The notes below the pieces were generated by a model. That model ran no database searches and was not told the DNA's origin. It worked only from the letters and a program-made list of their open reading frames with translations. A stretch of 64,000 nucleotides of DNA, taken from Novosphingobium sp. PP1Y. Its GTDB lineage: Bacteria; Pseudomonadota; Alphaproteobacteria; Sphingomonadales; Sphingomonadaceae. Location: the NCBI RefSeq assembly GCF_000253255.1, contig NC_015580.1, forward strand, positions 961,001-1,025,000. The letters run 5' to 3'. Within the stretch, counting starts at the first letter, position 1; each line of letters starts with the position of its first letter. Of the stretch, positions 9,177 to 16,644 are shown in pieces. The position numbers and the translations under genes are program-made.

Positions 9177-9971
9177 ATGGGCAAGAAGCAGAAGGACAAG
9201 CTGGGTCGCAAGGCCTACGACAAGCTGCTCGAGCCCATGGAAGAGGAACTGGTCGGCATGGCCCGCTGGGCCGCCGCCACCGGCGCGCGCATCCTGGTCC
9301 TGTTCGAAGGCCGGGATACGGCAGGGAAGGGCGGGGCGATCAACGCCATCGCCGCCAAGCTCAATCCCCGTCAGGTTCACGTCATCGCCCTGTCCGCGCC
9401 CAGTGAGCGTGAGCAGGGCCAGTGGTACTTCCAGCGTTACGTCCCGCACCTGCCGGCCCGGGGCGAAATCGTCCTGTTCGACCGCAGCTGGTACAACCGC
9501 GCGGGGGTCGAGAAAGTCATGGGCTATGCGACCGAGCCGCAGGTGCAGGCCTTCCTGCGCGATGCCCCGGTCTTCGAAAGGATGTTGGTCGAGGATGGCA
9601 TCCTCCTGTTCAAGTACTGGCTGACCTGCGACCAGGAGCGGCAGGAGGAACGCCTGTTCGAGCGTCTCGAGGATCCGCTCAAGCGCTGGAAGCTCTCGCC
9701 CGTCGATCTGGCGGCCCGGCTCAAGTACGAAGACTACACGAAGGCCCGGGCGCAGATGCTCAAGGCGACCCATACGCGCCATGCGCCCTGGACGCTGGTA
9801 GACTTCAACGACCAGCACCGGGGGCGACTCACCCTGATTCGCGACTTGCTCGATCGGCTTCCCGATACCCGCGTCGATCCGGCGCCGCTGGAGATGGAAC
9901 CGCTCGATCACAAGCCGCTGAAAGAGAAATTCGACGTTCTTGAGCCGATCCGGCCCTTTCCGGAGGAGTGA
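9177..9971 (+). CDS. ppk2: Polyphosphate kinase 2
   Basis: A 264-residue PPK2-family kinase, which transfers phosphate between polyphosphate and nucleotides. The Walker A equivalent is FEGRDTAGKGGAI. The lid and active-site segment FDRSWYNRAGVEKVMG and the later DLAARLKYEDYTKAR block are typical of the single-domain class I enzymes that make GTP or ATP from the diphosphate. It sits close behind uppP. The two reactions share no substrate beyond phosphate, so the pairing may be incidental. Confidence 0.92.
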   Translation: MGKKQKDKLGRKAYDKLLEPMEEELVGMARWAAATGARILVLFEGRDTAGKGGAINAIAAKLNPRQVHVIALSAPSEREQGQWYFQRYVPHLPARGEIVLFDRSWYNRAGVEKVMGYATEPQVQAFLRDAPVFERMLVEDGILLFKYWLTCDQERQEERLFERLEDPLKRWKLSPVDLAARLKYEDYTKARAQMLKATHTRHAPWTLVDFNDQHRGRLTLIRDLLDRLPDTRVDPAPLEMEPLDHKPLKEKFDVLEPIRPFPEE

Positions 9972-10117
9972 AACGCCTCGGGCGGCTTGACTTTGCGCCG
10001 ACGCTGAAGCATGGGCCGCAGCCTTGAGGGGCGGTCCTTTCTGGCCGTCCTCGATTGTTTTCAACGGACATGCCGGCCGCCAGGGCGGCTGAAACGAAGA
10101 GATTACAGGAAAACGCC

Positions 10118-10285
10118 ATGGCGAAGCCCGCAACTGTCAAGATTCGGCTGGTTTCCACCGCCGACACCGGATTTTTCTACGTCACCAAGAAGAATCCCCG
10201 GAACACGACCGAGAAGATGAGCTTTCGCAAGTACGATCCCGTCGCGCGCAAGCACGTCGAGTTCAAGGAAGCCAAGATCAAGTAA
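10118..10285 (+). CDS. rpmG: 50S ribosomal protein L33
   Basis: A 55-residue ribosomal protein L33. The sequence MAKPATVKIRLVSTADTGFF, with the later KYDPVARKHVEFKEAKIK, is the alphaproteobacterial form without the cysteine zinc ribbon. The start is the ATG at 10118, preceded by AGGA. The longer reading frame that begins at 10055 adds an unrelated leader. L33 is a small protein of the large subunit near the E site. Confidence 0.96.
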   Translation: MAKPATVKIRLVSTADTGFFYVTKKNPRNTTEKMSFRKYDPVARKHVEFKEAKIK

Positions 10286-10327
10286 GGTTCACGGTCGGTT
10301 CAAGGCTGTGGACCTAGGGACATAGCC

Positions 10328-10984
10328 ATGAAACGAATTCGAATGACCTTTCGATCCTGTGTTGGCGCGGCCGCTTTGGCCGCGCTTGCCGTTCCTGCCC
10401 TCGTTCCCGGCGAAGCGGCCTTGGCCGCCACGAACGCCGAAAGCGCCCAATTGAACGAGGCGGTCGCGGCCTTGCGCGGTATCTCGACGCTGCGCGCGGA
10501 TTTCGTCCAGACCGATCGCACCGGCCAGTCGGTGACCGGGACCCTGACGCTCAAGCGTCCGGGCCGGATCCGTTTCCAGTACGAGAAGAGCGTCAACATG
10601 CTGATCGTGAGCGACGGCAAGGCGCTCACGATGATCGACTATGACGTCAACCAGGTCCAGCGCTGGCCGATCAGCAACAGCCCGCTAGGCGCGCTGCTCG
10701 ATCCCAATCGCGACGTGGCGAAGTTCGGCACGGTCAAGCCGACCGGCAATCCCAATGTGGTCAGCGTCGAGGTGCGCGACAGCAAGCACCCCGAGTATGG
10801 CGTAATCACCCTGATCTTCACCCGCAAGGCCTCGGCCCCCGGCGGTCTGGAACTGTCCTACTGGGTCGCGCTCGATTCGCAGAACAAGCGCACGACCATC
10901 CAGCTCAAGAACCAGCGCTACGGGGTGCCGGTGACGGACAACGACTTCCGCTGGAACGATCCGCGTCGCCGCACTCGTCGATAG
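10328..10984 (+). CDS. lolA: Outer-membrane lipoprotein carrier protein LolA
   Basis: A 218-residue periplasmic chaperone that ferries lipoproteins from the inner membrane to the outer membrane. It has a signal peptide (hydrophobic segment to about residue 33, ending ALAATNAES). The mature domain has the LolA pattern LRGISTLRADFVQTDR, LKRPGRIRFQYEK and a C-terminal VPVTDNDFRW. It follows rpmG by 42 bases. The fold assignment is strong; activity is inferred from the family. Confidence 0.9.
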   Translation: MKRIRMTFRSCVGAAALAALAVPALVPGEAALAATNAESAQLNEAVAALRGISTLRADFVQTDRTGQSVTGTLTLKRPGRIRFQYEKSVNMLIVSDGKALTMIDYDVNQVQRWPISNSPLGALLDPNRDVAKFGTVKPTGNPNVVSVEVRDSKHPEYGVITLIFTRKASAPGGLELSYWVALDSQNKRTTIQLKNQRYGVPVTDNDFRWNDPRRRTRR

Positions 10985-11054
10985 GAAACCTCGGTTCGTC
11001 GCTGGTTGTGTGGCGCCTGCGACAAACTGCGACACTTTCCTTAATTCTGTTCAC

Positions 11055-11082
11055 TTGGCAGCAAGCCAATCGATCCTAAATT
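11055..11082 (+). promoter_or_regulatory. Candidate sigma-70 type promoter before a non-coding stretch
   Basis: TTGGCA at 11055-11060 and TAAATT at 11077-11082 are separated by 16 bases, close to the housekeeping consensus. The predicted start of transcription is near 11089. No open reading frame starts between here and xth that looks real, so it may serve the hairpin-rich stretch downstream. Confidence 0.5.
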
Positions 11083-11088
11083 GATCTT

Positions 11089-11209
11089 GTCAGAGCGGCT
11101 CGAGGCGGGTTTCCCCCCTGTTGCCCGCGCCTCCGTAAGAGCGCTTCTGGCTTAGCGTGACGAACGCTTATGGAACCCTCGACCCCCTGCCCCCGGGTCG
11201 AGGGTTTTC
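11089..11209 (+). ncRNA. Candidate small RNA between lolA and xth
   Basis: About 120 bases bounded by a promoter-like element and a strong terminator-type hairpin. A first hairpin can form between GAGGCGGG (11102-11109) and CCCGCGCCTC (about 11124-11133, with a two-base bulge). A second short one is AGCGT with ACGCT around 11154-11168. The last is AACCCTCGACCC (11174-11185) paired with GGGTCGAGGGTT (11195-11206), leading into TTTT. It does not match a family I can name. It could instead be a lolA 3' leader and terminator, or an unusual xth leader. Confidence 0.45.
11174..11209 (+). terminator. Intrinsic terminator upstream of xth
   Basis: A 12-base perfect stem with a 9-base loop followed by a TTTT run. 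It lies about 190 bases after the lolA stop and 70 bases before xth, so it ends either a long lolA transcript or a separate short RNA. Confidence 0.85.
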
Positions 11210-11278
11210 CTTTGGAACTGCAGCGAGGATCGCAAGCGGCACTGGCAATTCGCCCTGAGCGCACCTAAAGCCCCTGAC

Positions 11279-12070
11279 ATGCTCAAGATTGCCACCTGGA
11301 ACATCAATTCAGTCCGCCTTCGCATCGATCAGGTCGAGCGCTTCCTGACCGAACAGACGCCCGACGTCCTGTGCCTGCAAGAGATCAAGGTCGCCAAGCA
11401 CCTCTTCCCGCACGAGATGTTCGAGCGGCTGGGCTATACGCACCGCGCGATCCACGGCCAGAAGGGCTACCACGGCGTCGCCACGGTCAGCCGCGTGCCG
11501 TTCGAGGAGTACAGCCGCCACGACTGGCAGGACAATGGCGAGGCCCGCCACGTCGGCGTGGAACTGCAGGGGCAGGGCAAGGGCCTGATCCTCGAGAACG
11601 TCTATATTCCGGCAGGCGGTGACGTGGCTGACCGCGAGGTCAATCCCAAGTTCGGCCAGAAGCTGGACTTTCTTGCCCGCATGACCGCGTGGGCGGACAA
11701 GATCGACCGCCCGACACTGATCGTGGGCGACTTCAACATCGCCCCGCTCGAATGCGATGTCTATGATCACAAGGCGCTGCTCAAGGTCGTCAGCCACACG
11801 CCGATCGAGGTGGAGACGCTTGGCCGCTTCCAGGATGCGCACGGCTGGGTCGACCTGGGCCGCAAGTTCATTCCTGCACCGGAGCGCAATTACTCCTGGT
11901 GGTCCTATCGCAGCTACTGGCGCAACAAGGACCAGGGCCGCCGTCTTGACCACATGTGGGCCTCTCCGGACCTGGCCGGGCAGGCCACGGCGCATCGTTT
12001 CGTCGAGGAAACGCGCAAGTGGGAACAGCCCAGCGACCACGTGCCGCTGATCACGGAGTTCGACCTCTGA
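11279..12070 (+). CDS. xth: Exodeoxyribonuclease III
   Basis: A 263-residue exonuclease III/AP endonuclease of base excision repair, which cuts DNA at abasic sites and trims 3' ends. The family landmarks are visible: KIATWNINSVRLRI at the N-terminus, LCLQEIKV with the metal-binding glutamate, the GDFNIAPLE block, WWSYRSYWRNKDQGRRLDH near the end, and a terminal SDHVPLITEF. The gene overlaps the probable start of the GTP cyclohydrolase II gene by about 50 bases. Confidence 0.95.
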   Translation: MLKIATWNINSVRLRIDQVERFLTEQTPDVLCLQEIKVAKHLFPHEMFERLGYTHRAIHGQKGYHGVATVSRVPFEEYSRHDWQDNGEARHVGVELQGQGKGLILENVYIPAGGDVADREVNPKFGQKLDFLARMTAWADKIDRPTLIVGDFNIAPLECDVYDHKALLKVVSHTPIEVETLGRFQDAHGWVDLGRKFIPAPERNYSWWSYRSYWRNKDQGRRLDHMWASPDLAGQATAHRFVEETRKWEQPSDHVPLITEFDL

Positions 12071-13146
12071 GCGAGGCGAGCGCCCCGACCCCGGCGAGCG
12101 GGCCGCGCCGCGTTGCCCTGGCGCTCGATGCGTTGCGCCATGGCTGGCCGATCCGCGTGACGGGCGGCGCAGTGCTGCTGCCCGCCGAAACGGGCTTCGG
12201 CCCCGGCGTCGCCGCGCCGCGCATGCTGATCTCCGCGGCCAGGGCGGTCACGCTCAAGCTGGCGAACCAGCGCGAGGCGGCCGTACCCGAGGCGCCGGTC
12301 TTGATCCGCGCGGCAGAGCCCTTCGATCTCGAGACGGCCCGTGCCGTTGCCGACCCGGCGCTTGACCTCGTCCATCCCATGAAGGGGCCCTTCGCGGCCG
12401 AGCACATCGACGACATGGAAGTGGCGCGCACGGCCATGGAGCTTGCGCGTCTGGCCGGCATTCTACCGGCTTTCCTCGTGGCGCCGGCGATGGACGGTGA
12501 AGTGCAGGAGGTTTCGCCCGCCGACCTCGACGCGTGGAAGGACACCGCGCGCCTCGCCGTCGCTTCGCGTGCACATCTGCCTGTTGCGGCCTGCGAGGAT
12601 GCAGAGATCGTGGCGTTCCGCTCCTATGACGACTTGCGCGAGCATGTCGCGCTGGTGATCGGCGAACAGGACGGAAACCGCGCCCCGCTCGTGCGGCTGC
12701 ATTCCGAGTGCCTGACCGGTGACATCCTCGGCAGCCTCAAGTGCGATTGCGGTCCGCAACTGGACGCCGCGCTTCGCGCCATGGCCGACGAGGCGCGCGC
12801 CGGGGGCTGGGGCGTGCTGCTCTACATGCGCCAGGAAGGGCGCGGGATCGGCCTGATCAACAAGCTGCGGGCCTATCGCCTGCAGGACCAGGGTTTCGAC
12901 ACCGTCGATGCCAACAATCGCCTCGGCTTGCCCACAGAGGCACGGGACTTCCCGGTCGCTGCGCGCATGCTCGACCTGCTTGGCGTCCACGAAATCCGGC
13001 TGATGACGAACAACCCGGCCAAGGTCGAAGCGCTGGAGGCCGTGGGTGTGTCGGTGGCCGAACGCGTACCGCACCAGCTTCCGCCCAATCCCCACAACGA
13101 ACGATACCTCAAGACCAAACGCGACCGTACCGGTCACATTCTCTGA
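12019..13146 (+). CDS. ribA: GTP cyclohydrolase II
   Basis: About 375 residues. The C-terminal ~200 residues are GTP cyclohydrolase II, the first step of riboflavin synthesis from GTP: LVRLHSECLTGDILGSLKCD with the three zinc cysteines, then MRQEGRGIGLINKLRAY, and TNNPAKVEALEA. The first ~165 residues do not show the RibB dihydroxybutanone phosphate synthase motifs that I know, so this looks like the alphaproteobacterial RibA with a degenerate N-terminal domain. No ATG start is obvious. The GTG at 12019 with GAGGAA upstream is the best candidate and lies inside xth. A CTG at 12067 is an alternative, so the start is uncertain. Confidence 0.85.
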   Translation: MGTAQRPRAADHGVRPLSEASAPTPASGPRRVALALDALRHGWPIRVTGGAVLLPAETGFGPGVAAPRMLISAARAVTLKLANQREAAVPEAPVLIRAAEPFDLETARAVADPALDLVHPMKGPFAAEHIDDMEVARTAMELARLAGILPAFLVAPAMDGEVQEVSPADLDAWKDTARLAVASRAHLPVAACEDAEIVAFRSYDDLREHVALVIGEQDGNRAPLVRLHSECLTGDILGSLKCDCGPQLDAALRAMADEARAGGWGVLLYMRQEGRGIGLINKLRAYRLQDQGFDTVDANNRLGLPTEARDFPVAARMLDLLGVHEIRLMTNNPAKVEALEAVGVSVAERVPHQLPPNPHNERYLKTKRDRTGHIL

Positions 13147-13174
13147 ACTCGTGTTCTAACATGACTTGAAGGTC

Positions 13175-13221
13175 GGCCGGGACGCGGGGTTGGGGTTCGG
13201 GGGGAGCCCCGCGTCCCGGCC
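13175..13221. terminator. Long GC-rich hairpin between convergent genes
   Basis: A perfect 15-base inverted repeat: GGCCGGGACGCGGGG at 13175-13189 pairs with its complement at 13207-13221 across a 17-base G-rich loop. It sits between ribA (plus) and the next gene (minus), where a bidirectional terminator would be expected, but no T-run follows on either side. Its core GGGACGCG/CGCGTCCC recurs in the hairpin at 31149-31179. Confidence 0.65.
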
Positions 13222-13228
13222 TGCCGGA

Positions 13229-13531
13229 TCAGTGCGGCATCAGCAGGAAAATCCCGCCGAAGATGGCGAAGATTGCCGCCGCGAAGGCTCCGGCCTTCCA
13301 GATGTCGCGCTGGGTGAAGCGGTCGATCTGGGATTCGCGAAAGGCTCTGTACTGCTCGGCTACGTCCGGGTTGCCGGCGATCAGGCCGAGGTCGAGCGGA
13401 GTGGCCCCGCGCTCGAACCAGGTCCTGAGTTCATCGAACTCGGGACCGGGCAGGTCTGGATAGCGCGCCAGCAGGCTGACGATGCGCGCGCGCTCGTCGG
13501 CGCGGATCGCGCCGGTGTCTTCGTATGACAT
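13229..13531 (-). CDS. Conserved hypothetical protein with C-terminal membrane anchor
   Basis: A 100-residue protein I do not recognise. The first ~75 residues are soluble and charged, with an ERARIVSLLARYPDLPGPEFDELRTW-type helical region. A single hydrophobic segment (AGAFAAAIFAIFGGIFLL) near the C-terminus should anchor it in the inner membrane with almost no tail. The charged domain resembles short helical modules found next to extracytoplasmic function sigma or anti-sigma genes, but nothing here confirms that. The start ATG at 13529-13531 and codon use both look genuine. Confidence 0.7.
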   Translation of the reverse strand: MSYEDTGAIRADERARIVSLLARYPDLPGPEFDELRTWFERGATPLDLGLIAGNPDVAEQYRAFRESQIDRFTQRDIWKAGAFAAAIFAIFGGIFLLMPH

Positions 13532-13591
13532 GGAACAGTATTCCTGAAATCGTTGGCGTCAGGCGCCATTCCGGCGCCGGTGCGGGCGAGT

Positions 13592-13948
13592 TCAGGCGGT
13601 GGGCGGTCCGCGCAGGTCGGGAAGCCTGGCGGGATGCCGGCGCGGCGGTGGTCCGCGGGCCTCGGGAAGCAGGCGCAGGCGGGGACCGGAGGCGATCGCC
13701 AGCGGGCGCATGGCTGCCTCGGCGGGCACGCTGCGTGTGACCGGCGTTGTCGGCAGTTCCTGTGTCGCTGCTGCTTCGGACTTGCGGGTCGTGACCAGCG
13801 CGACATCGAGTGTCGCAGCGCTGAAGGCCGAGCCGGGGACCCTTTCCAGCGGCGCGCGAATGGGTTCGGCCGCCTGCATGCCGATGGCGGCAAGCAGCAG
13901 CACCGCCCAGAGGCGCATGCGCAGAAAGAGACTCGAACCCGATGTCAT
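13592..13948 (-). CDS. Small exported hypothetical protein
   Basis: A possible 118-residue protein. It starts with a plausible signal sequence (LFLRMRLWAVLLLAAIGMQAA), followed by a low-complexity region rich in alanine, proline and arginine, without recognisable domains. A competing reading frame on the plus strand (13599-13961) is open over the same bases and lacks a signal sequence or start site of comparable quality, so I prefer the minus strand. Its place between two minus-strand genes also fits. It could be non-coding. Confidence 0.45.
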   Translation of the reverse strand: MTSGSSLFLRMRLWAVLLLAAIGMQAAEPIRAPLERVPGSAFSAATLDVALVTTRKSEAAATQELPTTPVTRSVPAEAAMRPLAIASGPRLRLLPEARGPPPRRHPARLPDLRGPPTA

Positions 13949-13999
13949 GGCTATCGGCTAAGGCTCATGAGGCGCGCTGGCAACCCCGACGAAAGTCGG

Positions 14000-14950
14000 T
14001 CAGCGCCGCTCGTAACGCTTGAGGCCGGGCCCCAGGACATTGCCGCTCAACCGCAGGTTGTCTCCGGACCAGTCTGCCACGAAGGCGCTGCCTCGCTCGA
14101 TTCCCGGGGCGAAGCGGGCATTGTTGCCCTCGATCTCCAGCCCTTCAGAACTGTGGTTGCGGTGTTCGGCGGCAACCGCGACGAAGGCGGAATAGTTTTC
14201 CTTGTCGCGGCCCTGCACGAACCAGTTGTCGGCGATCTTGCCGGTCGCGCCGTCGGGCAGGTCGATCATGTAGTTGGTGCCGCGCCCGCGCGAATCGTCG
14301 AAGCTGCAATCGAGGATCGCAACGCGCTGGGCACGGCTCTTGGCGTAATGACCACCGGCTCCCGCTTCGAATCGACTTCTGGTGACGATAAGCGCGCCGT
14401 AGTTGCCGACGTAGATCGAATGGGCGCATCCGCCGCCGCCCTCGCACGTGCCCAGACGCGTGAAGGTGGACTTGTCGATGACGATCGTGCCCTGCGGATT
14501 GTCGCTGGTGAGCAGGCCTTGCTCGCTGTCACGGAACCACGACTGCGTGACCGCGAGATTGCCGCCTTCGAGGCGGATGCCCGAGCCGTTCTTGTCCGCA
14601 ACCCTGATATTGGCGAAGACCATGCCTTCGACGGTGGCGCTGCGCCCGCGCAGGACGAGCGCGGCCTTGTCTTCGCAGGCGACGCCTTCGAGGACGGACT
14701 GGCCGGGCACTTTCGCCCTGTAGGTGATTTCGCCCTGCGTCTGCACCGCGCAATCGGAAAAGCGCATGGAGGCGAAGAGGATGGTGCCCTTGGCGTTACC
14801 GATGGCGTCCACTGCGTCCTGCAGGCGGGCATAGCCGCGGCCGGTTTCGGCAATGGTATAAGGTGCCGTCTGTCCCGCCGATGGGGTGGCGGGCAGGCCC
14901 ATGGCGGCAAGGGCGGAAGCCGCGGCGGCGAGTCGGGCGATCATGCGCAT
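14000..14950 (-). CDS. Exported right-handed beta-helix protein
   Basis: A 316-residue exported protein with a signal peptide of about 26 residues (ending PSAGQTAPY). The mature part is built of repeats of the parallel beta-helix kind, for example LEGGNLAVTQSWFRDSEQG, GTIVIDKSTFTRL and GALIVTRSRFEAG. This fold is used by pectate lyases, alginate epimerases and many adhesins. I see no catalytic pattern that would name a substrate. Two cysteines in LGTCEGGGGCAH may form a disulfide. The start could be either of two ATGs at 14950 and 14944. Confidence 0.72.
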   Translation of the reverse strand: MRMIARLAAAASALAAMGLPATPSAGQTAPYTIAETGRGYARLQDAVDAIGNAKGTILFASMRFSDCAVQTQGEITYRAKVPGQSVLEGVACEDKAALVLRGRSATVEGMVFANIRVADKNGSGIRLEGGNLAVTQSWFRDSEQGLLTSDNPQGTIVIDKSTFTRLGTCEGGGGCAHSIYVGNYGALIVTRSRFEAGAGGHYAKSRAQRVAILDCSFDDSRGRGTNYMIDLPDGATGKIADNWFVQGRDKENYSAFVAVAAEHRNHSSEGLEIEGNNARFAPGIERGSAFVADWSGDNLRLSGNVLGPGLKRYERR

Positions 14951-15308
14951 GGCGACTTGCTAGGCGCCGCCGGTTAAGATCGCGCAAATCTCGGAGAAGC
15001 TGAAGTGGTCCGACAGGCCGCACAGCATATCCTTGGCCAGCTATCCCCGGTTGCTCCGATTGATGTTGAAAGTTGAACGATTCGGTCTTATTAAGGGGTC
15101 TGCGGGCCGGGCCCCTCTGGCGCGGCGCAAGCTTGTGTGGAACGCAAAAGTTTCCACCGGGCAGGCGCCACGTGATGTCGGACCGCATCGGATAAAACCG
15201 ATGCAGGATCCGGAACGCTGATTGAGGTTTCTCCCTACGGTCCGGCTCTCAGGAACCTGGCATTGGCTCATCCGATCGAACCTACAACCTGTTCGATAGG
15301 GATATGAC
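14951..15308 (+). other. 358-base intergenic region with a promoter and a structured leader
   Basis: No credible gene. A near-consensus housekeeping promoter, TTGAAA at 15066-15071 and TATTAA at 15089-15094 with a 17-base spacer, predicts transcription from about 15101 and a leader of about 200 bases before the YdcH-like gene. The leader can form several hairpins: GTGGAA with TTCCAC (about 15138-15158), GCATCGG with CCGATGC (about 15185-15204), AGGTTTCT with AGGAACCT (about 15227-15258), and ATCGAAC (15275-15281) with GTTCGAT (15291-15297) just before the ribosome site. I do not see the conserved bases of the manganese riboswitch. Confidence 0.5.
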
Positions 15309-15491
15309 ATGACCGAACGCATTTTCCGCCTGCTGGAGCGCCAACAGCGCCTCGATGCCCTGCTGCGCCTGGCGCAAGGGCGGCGGTTTGCCGATCCGCA
15401 CGAGATCGCGCTGCTCAAGAGAATGAAGACGCGGATAAGGGACAGGCTCAGCCGGCATTTGCCCCCCATTGCCGGGCAATTGAGCCTGTAA
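15309..15491 (+). CDS. YdcH-like (DUF465) small protein
   Basis: A 60-residue, strongly basic, helical protein. The pattern ERQQRLDALLRLA, a short acidic turn (FADPHEI), then LLKRMKTRIRDRLSRHL follows the DUF465/YdcH two-helix hairpin, in which a leucine-rich first helix pairs with an LKxxKLxxKD-type second helix. Function of the family is unknown. AGGGAT precedes the ATG. It is followed by a strong hairpin and then terC 72 bases away. Confidence 0.72.
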   Translation: MTERIFRLLERQQRLDALLRLAQGRRFADPHEIALLKRMKTRIRDRLSRHLPPIAGQLSL

Positions 15492-15496
15492 TCCCA

Positions 15497-15537
15497 GCGC
15501 CGGCGCGTAGCCCCCCATTCACGCGCCGGCGCACCTT
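15497..15537 (+). terminator. Hairpin terminator between the YdcH-like gene and terC
   Basis: A perfect 12-base stem (GCGCCGGCGCGT at 15497-15508 with its complement at 15521-15532) around a 12-base loop, followed by ACCTTTTCC. The T-run is short, so it may be a partial terminator or attenuator before terC. Confidence 0.75.
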
Positions 15538-15563
15538 TTCCTCGTTAGGACAAGCGCATCTTC

Positions 15564-16541
15564 ATGGAATTTCTTTTTGCAAGCTGGCTGGGTACTCCGG
15601 CCTGGTTCTGGCTGGCCTTCGTGGCCATCGTCCTGCTGCTGACCGCTTTCGATCTCGGCTTCCTGCACAAGGAGGACCGGGAAATGGGCATTGCCGAATC
15701 CCTCAAGTTGTCGGTCTTCTACATCGCGATCGCCATGGTCTTCGGTGCCTGGGTCTGGTTCCAGAAGGGGGCGACCGCGGGCATGGAATACTATACCGGC
15801 TACTTCATCGAGAAGGCGCTCTCGATCGACAACGTCTTCGTCATTTCACTTGTCTTCGGCTTCTTCTCGATCGCGCCCAAGTACCAGTACCGTGCGCTCC
15901 TGTGGGGCATCCTGGCGGTCATCGTCCTGCGCGGCCTGATGATCGCGGGCGGCGCGGCGATCCTCGCCTCGGCCTACTGGGTCATGTACATCTTCGCCGC
16001 CTTCCTGGTGTTCACCGGCGTGAAGATGCTCTTTACCGGAGAGCATGAGCCGGACATCGGCAAGAACCGCGTGATCCGCTGGATTTCCACGCACATGCGC
16101 GTGACCAAGGAGCATCACGCGGAGCACTTCTTCGTGAAGGTGCCCGATGCGGCAGGCAAGGTGGCATGGGCGGCGACGCCGCTGTTCCTGGCCCTTGTGG
16201 TCATCAACCTCGCCGACCTCGTCTTCGCGGTGGACTCGGTGCCGGCGATCTTCTCGATCACGACCGACACCTTCATCGTCTACACCTCGAACATCATGGC
16301 GATTCTGGGCCTGCGCGCGCTCTACTTCGCGCTGGCAGCGATGGTGCACCGCTTCCATTACCTGCAATATGCGCTGGCGGCCGTGCTGGTGTTCATCGGC
16401 GGCAAGATCTTCGTGTCCGACTTTTTGATGGGCGGGGCCAAGTTCCCGCCGCTCATCAGCCTTGGCGTAACCGTGGCGCTGATCGCGGGCGGCGTGGTCT
16501 GGTCCCTGTGGAAGACGCGCGATGAGGAGCAGGCCGCCTAG
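15564..16541 (+). CDS. TerC family integral membrane protein
   Basis: A 325-residue membrane protein with about eight to nine hydrophobic segments. It has the TerC/Alx signatures: EKALSIDNVFVISLVFGFF, a central PLFLALVVINLADLVFAVDS with the acidic residue in the membrane, and the ALYFAL block. The family includes Alx and exoenzyme-loading manganese exporters, and TerC proteins named for tellurite resistance. Metal export, most likely manganese, is the best guess. TelA at 51.7 kb belongs to another tellurite-linked family but is far away. The TAG stop is supplied by the first bases of the adjacent repeat element. Confidence 0.88.
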   Translation: MEFLFASWLGTPAWFWLAFVAIVLLLTAFDLGFLHKEDREMGIAESLKLSVFYIAIAMVFGAWVWFQKGATAGMEYYTGYFIEKALSIDNVFVISLVFGFFSIAPKYQYRALLWGILAVIVLRGLMIAGGAAILASAYWVMYIFAAFLVFTGVKMLFTGEHEPDIGKNRVIRWISTHMRVTKEHHAEHFFVKVPDAAGKVAWAATPLFLALVVINLADLVFAVDSVPAIFSITTDTFIVYTSNIMAILGLRALYFALAAMVHRFHYLQYALAAVLVFIGGKIFVSDFLMGGAKFPPLISLGVTVALIAGGVVWSLWKTRDEEQAA

Positions 16542-16644
16542 AGCATTTTCTAGTCAGGTGGAATCACCTGACGACTCGGAAAATACGACAAATCAAAAAC
16601 CTAGAGCGCGCGATCTGATGCAATCAAATCGGGAAGCGCTCTAG
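16539..16644. repeat. Palindromic interspersed repeat element
   Basis: A 106-base element starting TAGAGCATTTTC and ending GAAGCGCTCTAG. It contains a hairpin GTCAGGTG-GAAT-CACCTGAC (16553-16572), an AT-rich centre with AAATCAAAAACC, and outer arms AGAGCGC (about 16603-16609) and GCGCTCT. I recognise this layout from many alphaproteobacterial intergenic regions; that is recollection, not a search. Its TAG at 16539-16541 ends terC. The CTA at 16641-16643 is the TAG stop of the DUF2254 gene on the other strand. Confidence 0.75.

Noticed and set aside
13532..13554. EcfG-like promoter at 13.5 kb
   Set aside because: GGAAC and CGTT are present but only 14 bases apart, and no gene lies downstream on that strand.
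15101..15308. Manganese (yybP-ykoY) riboswitch before terC
   Set aside because: The conserved bases I know for that riboswitch are not visible, although the region is structured.
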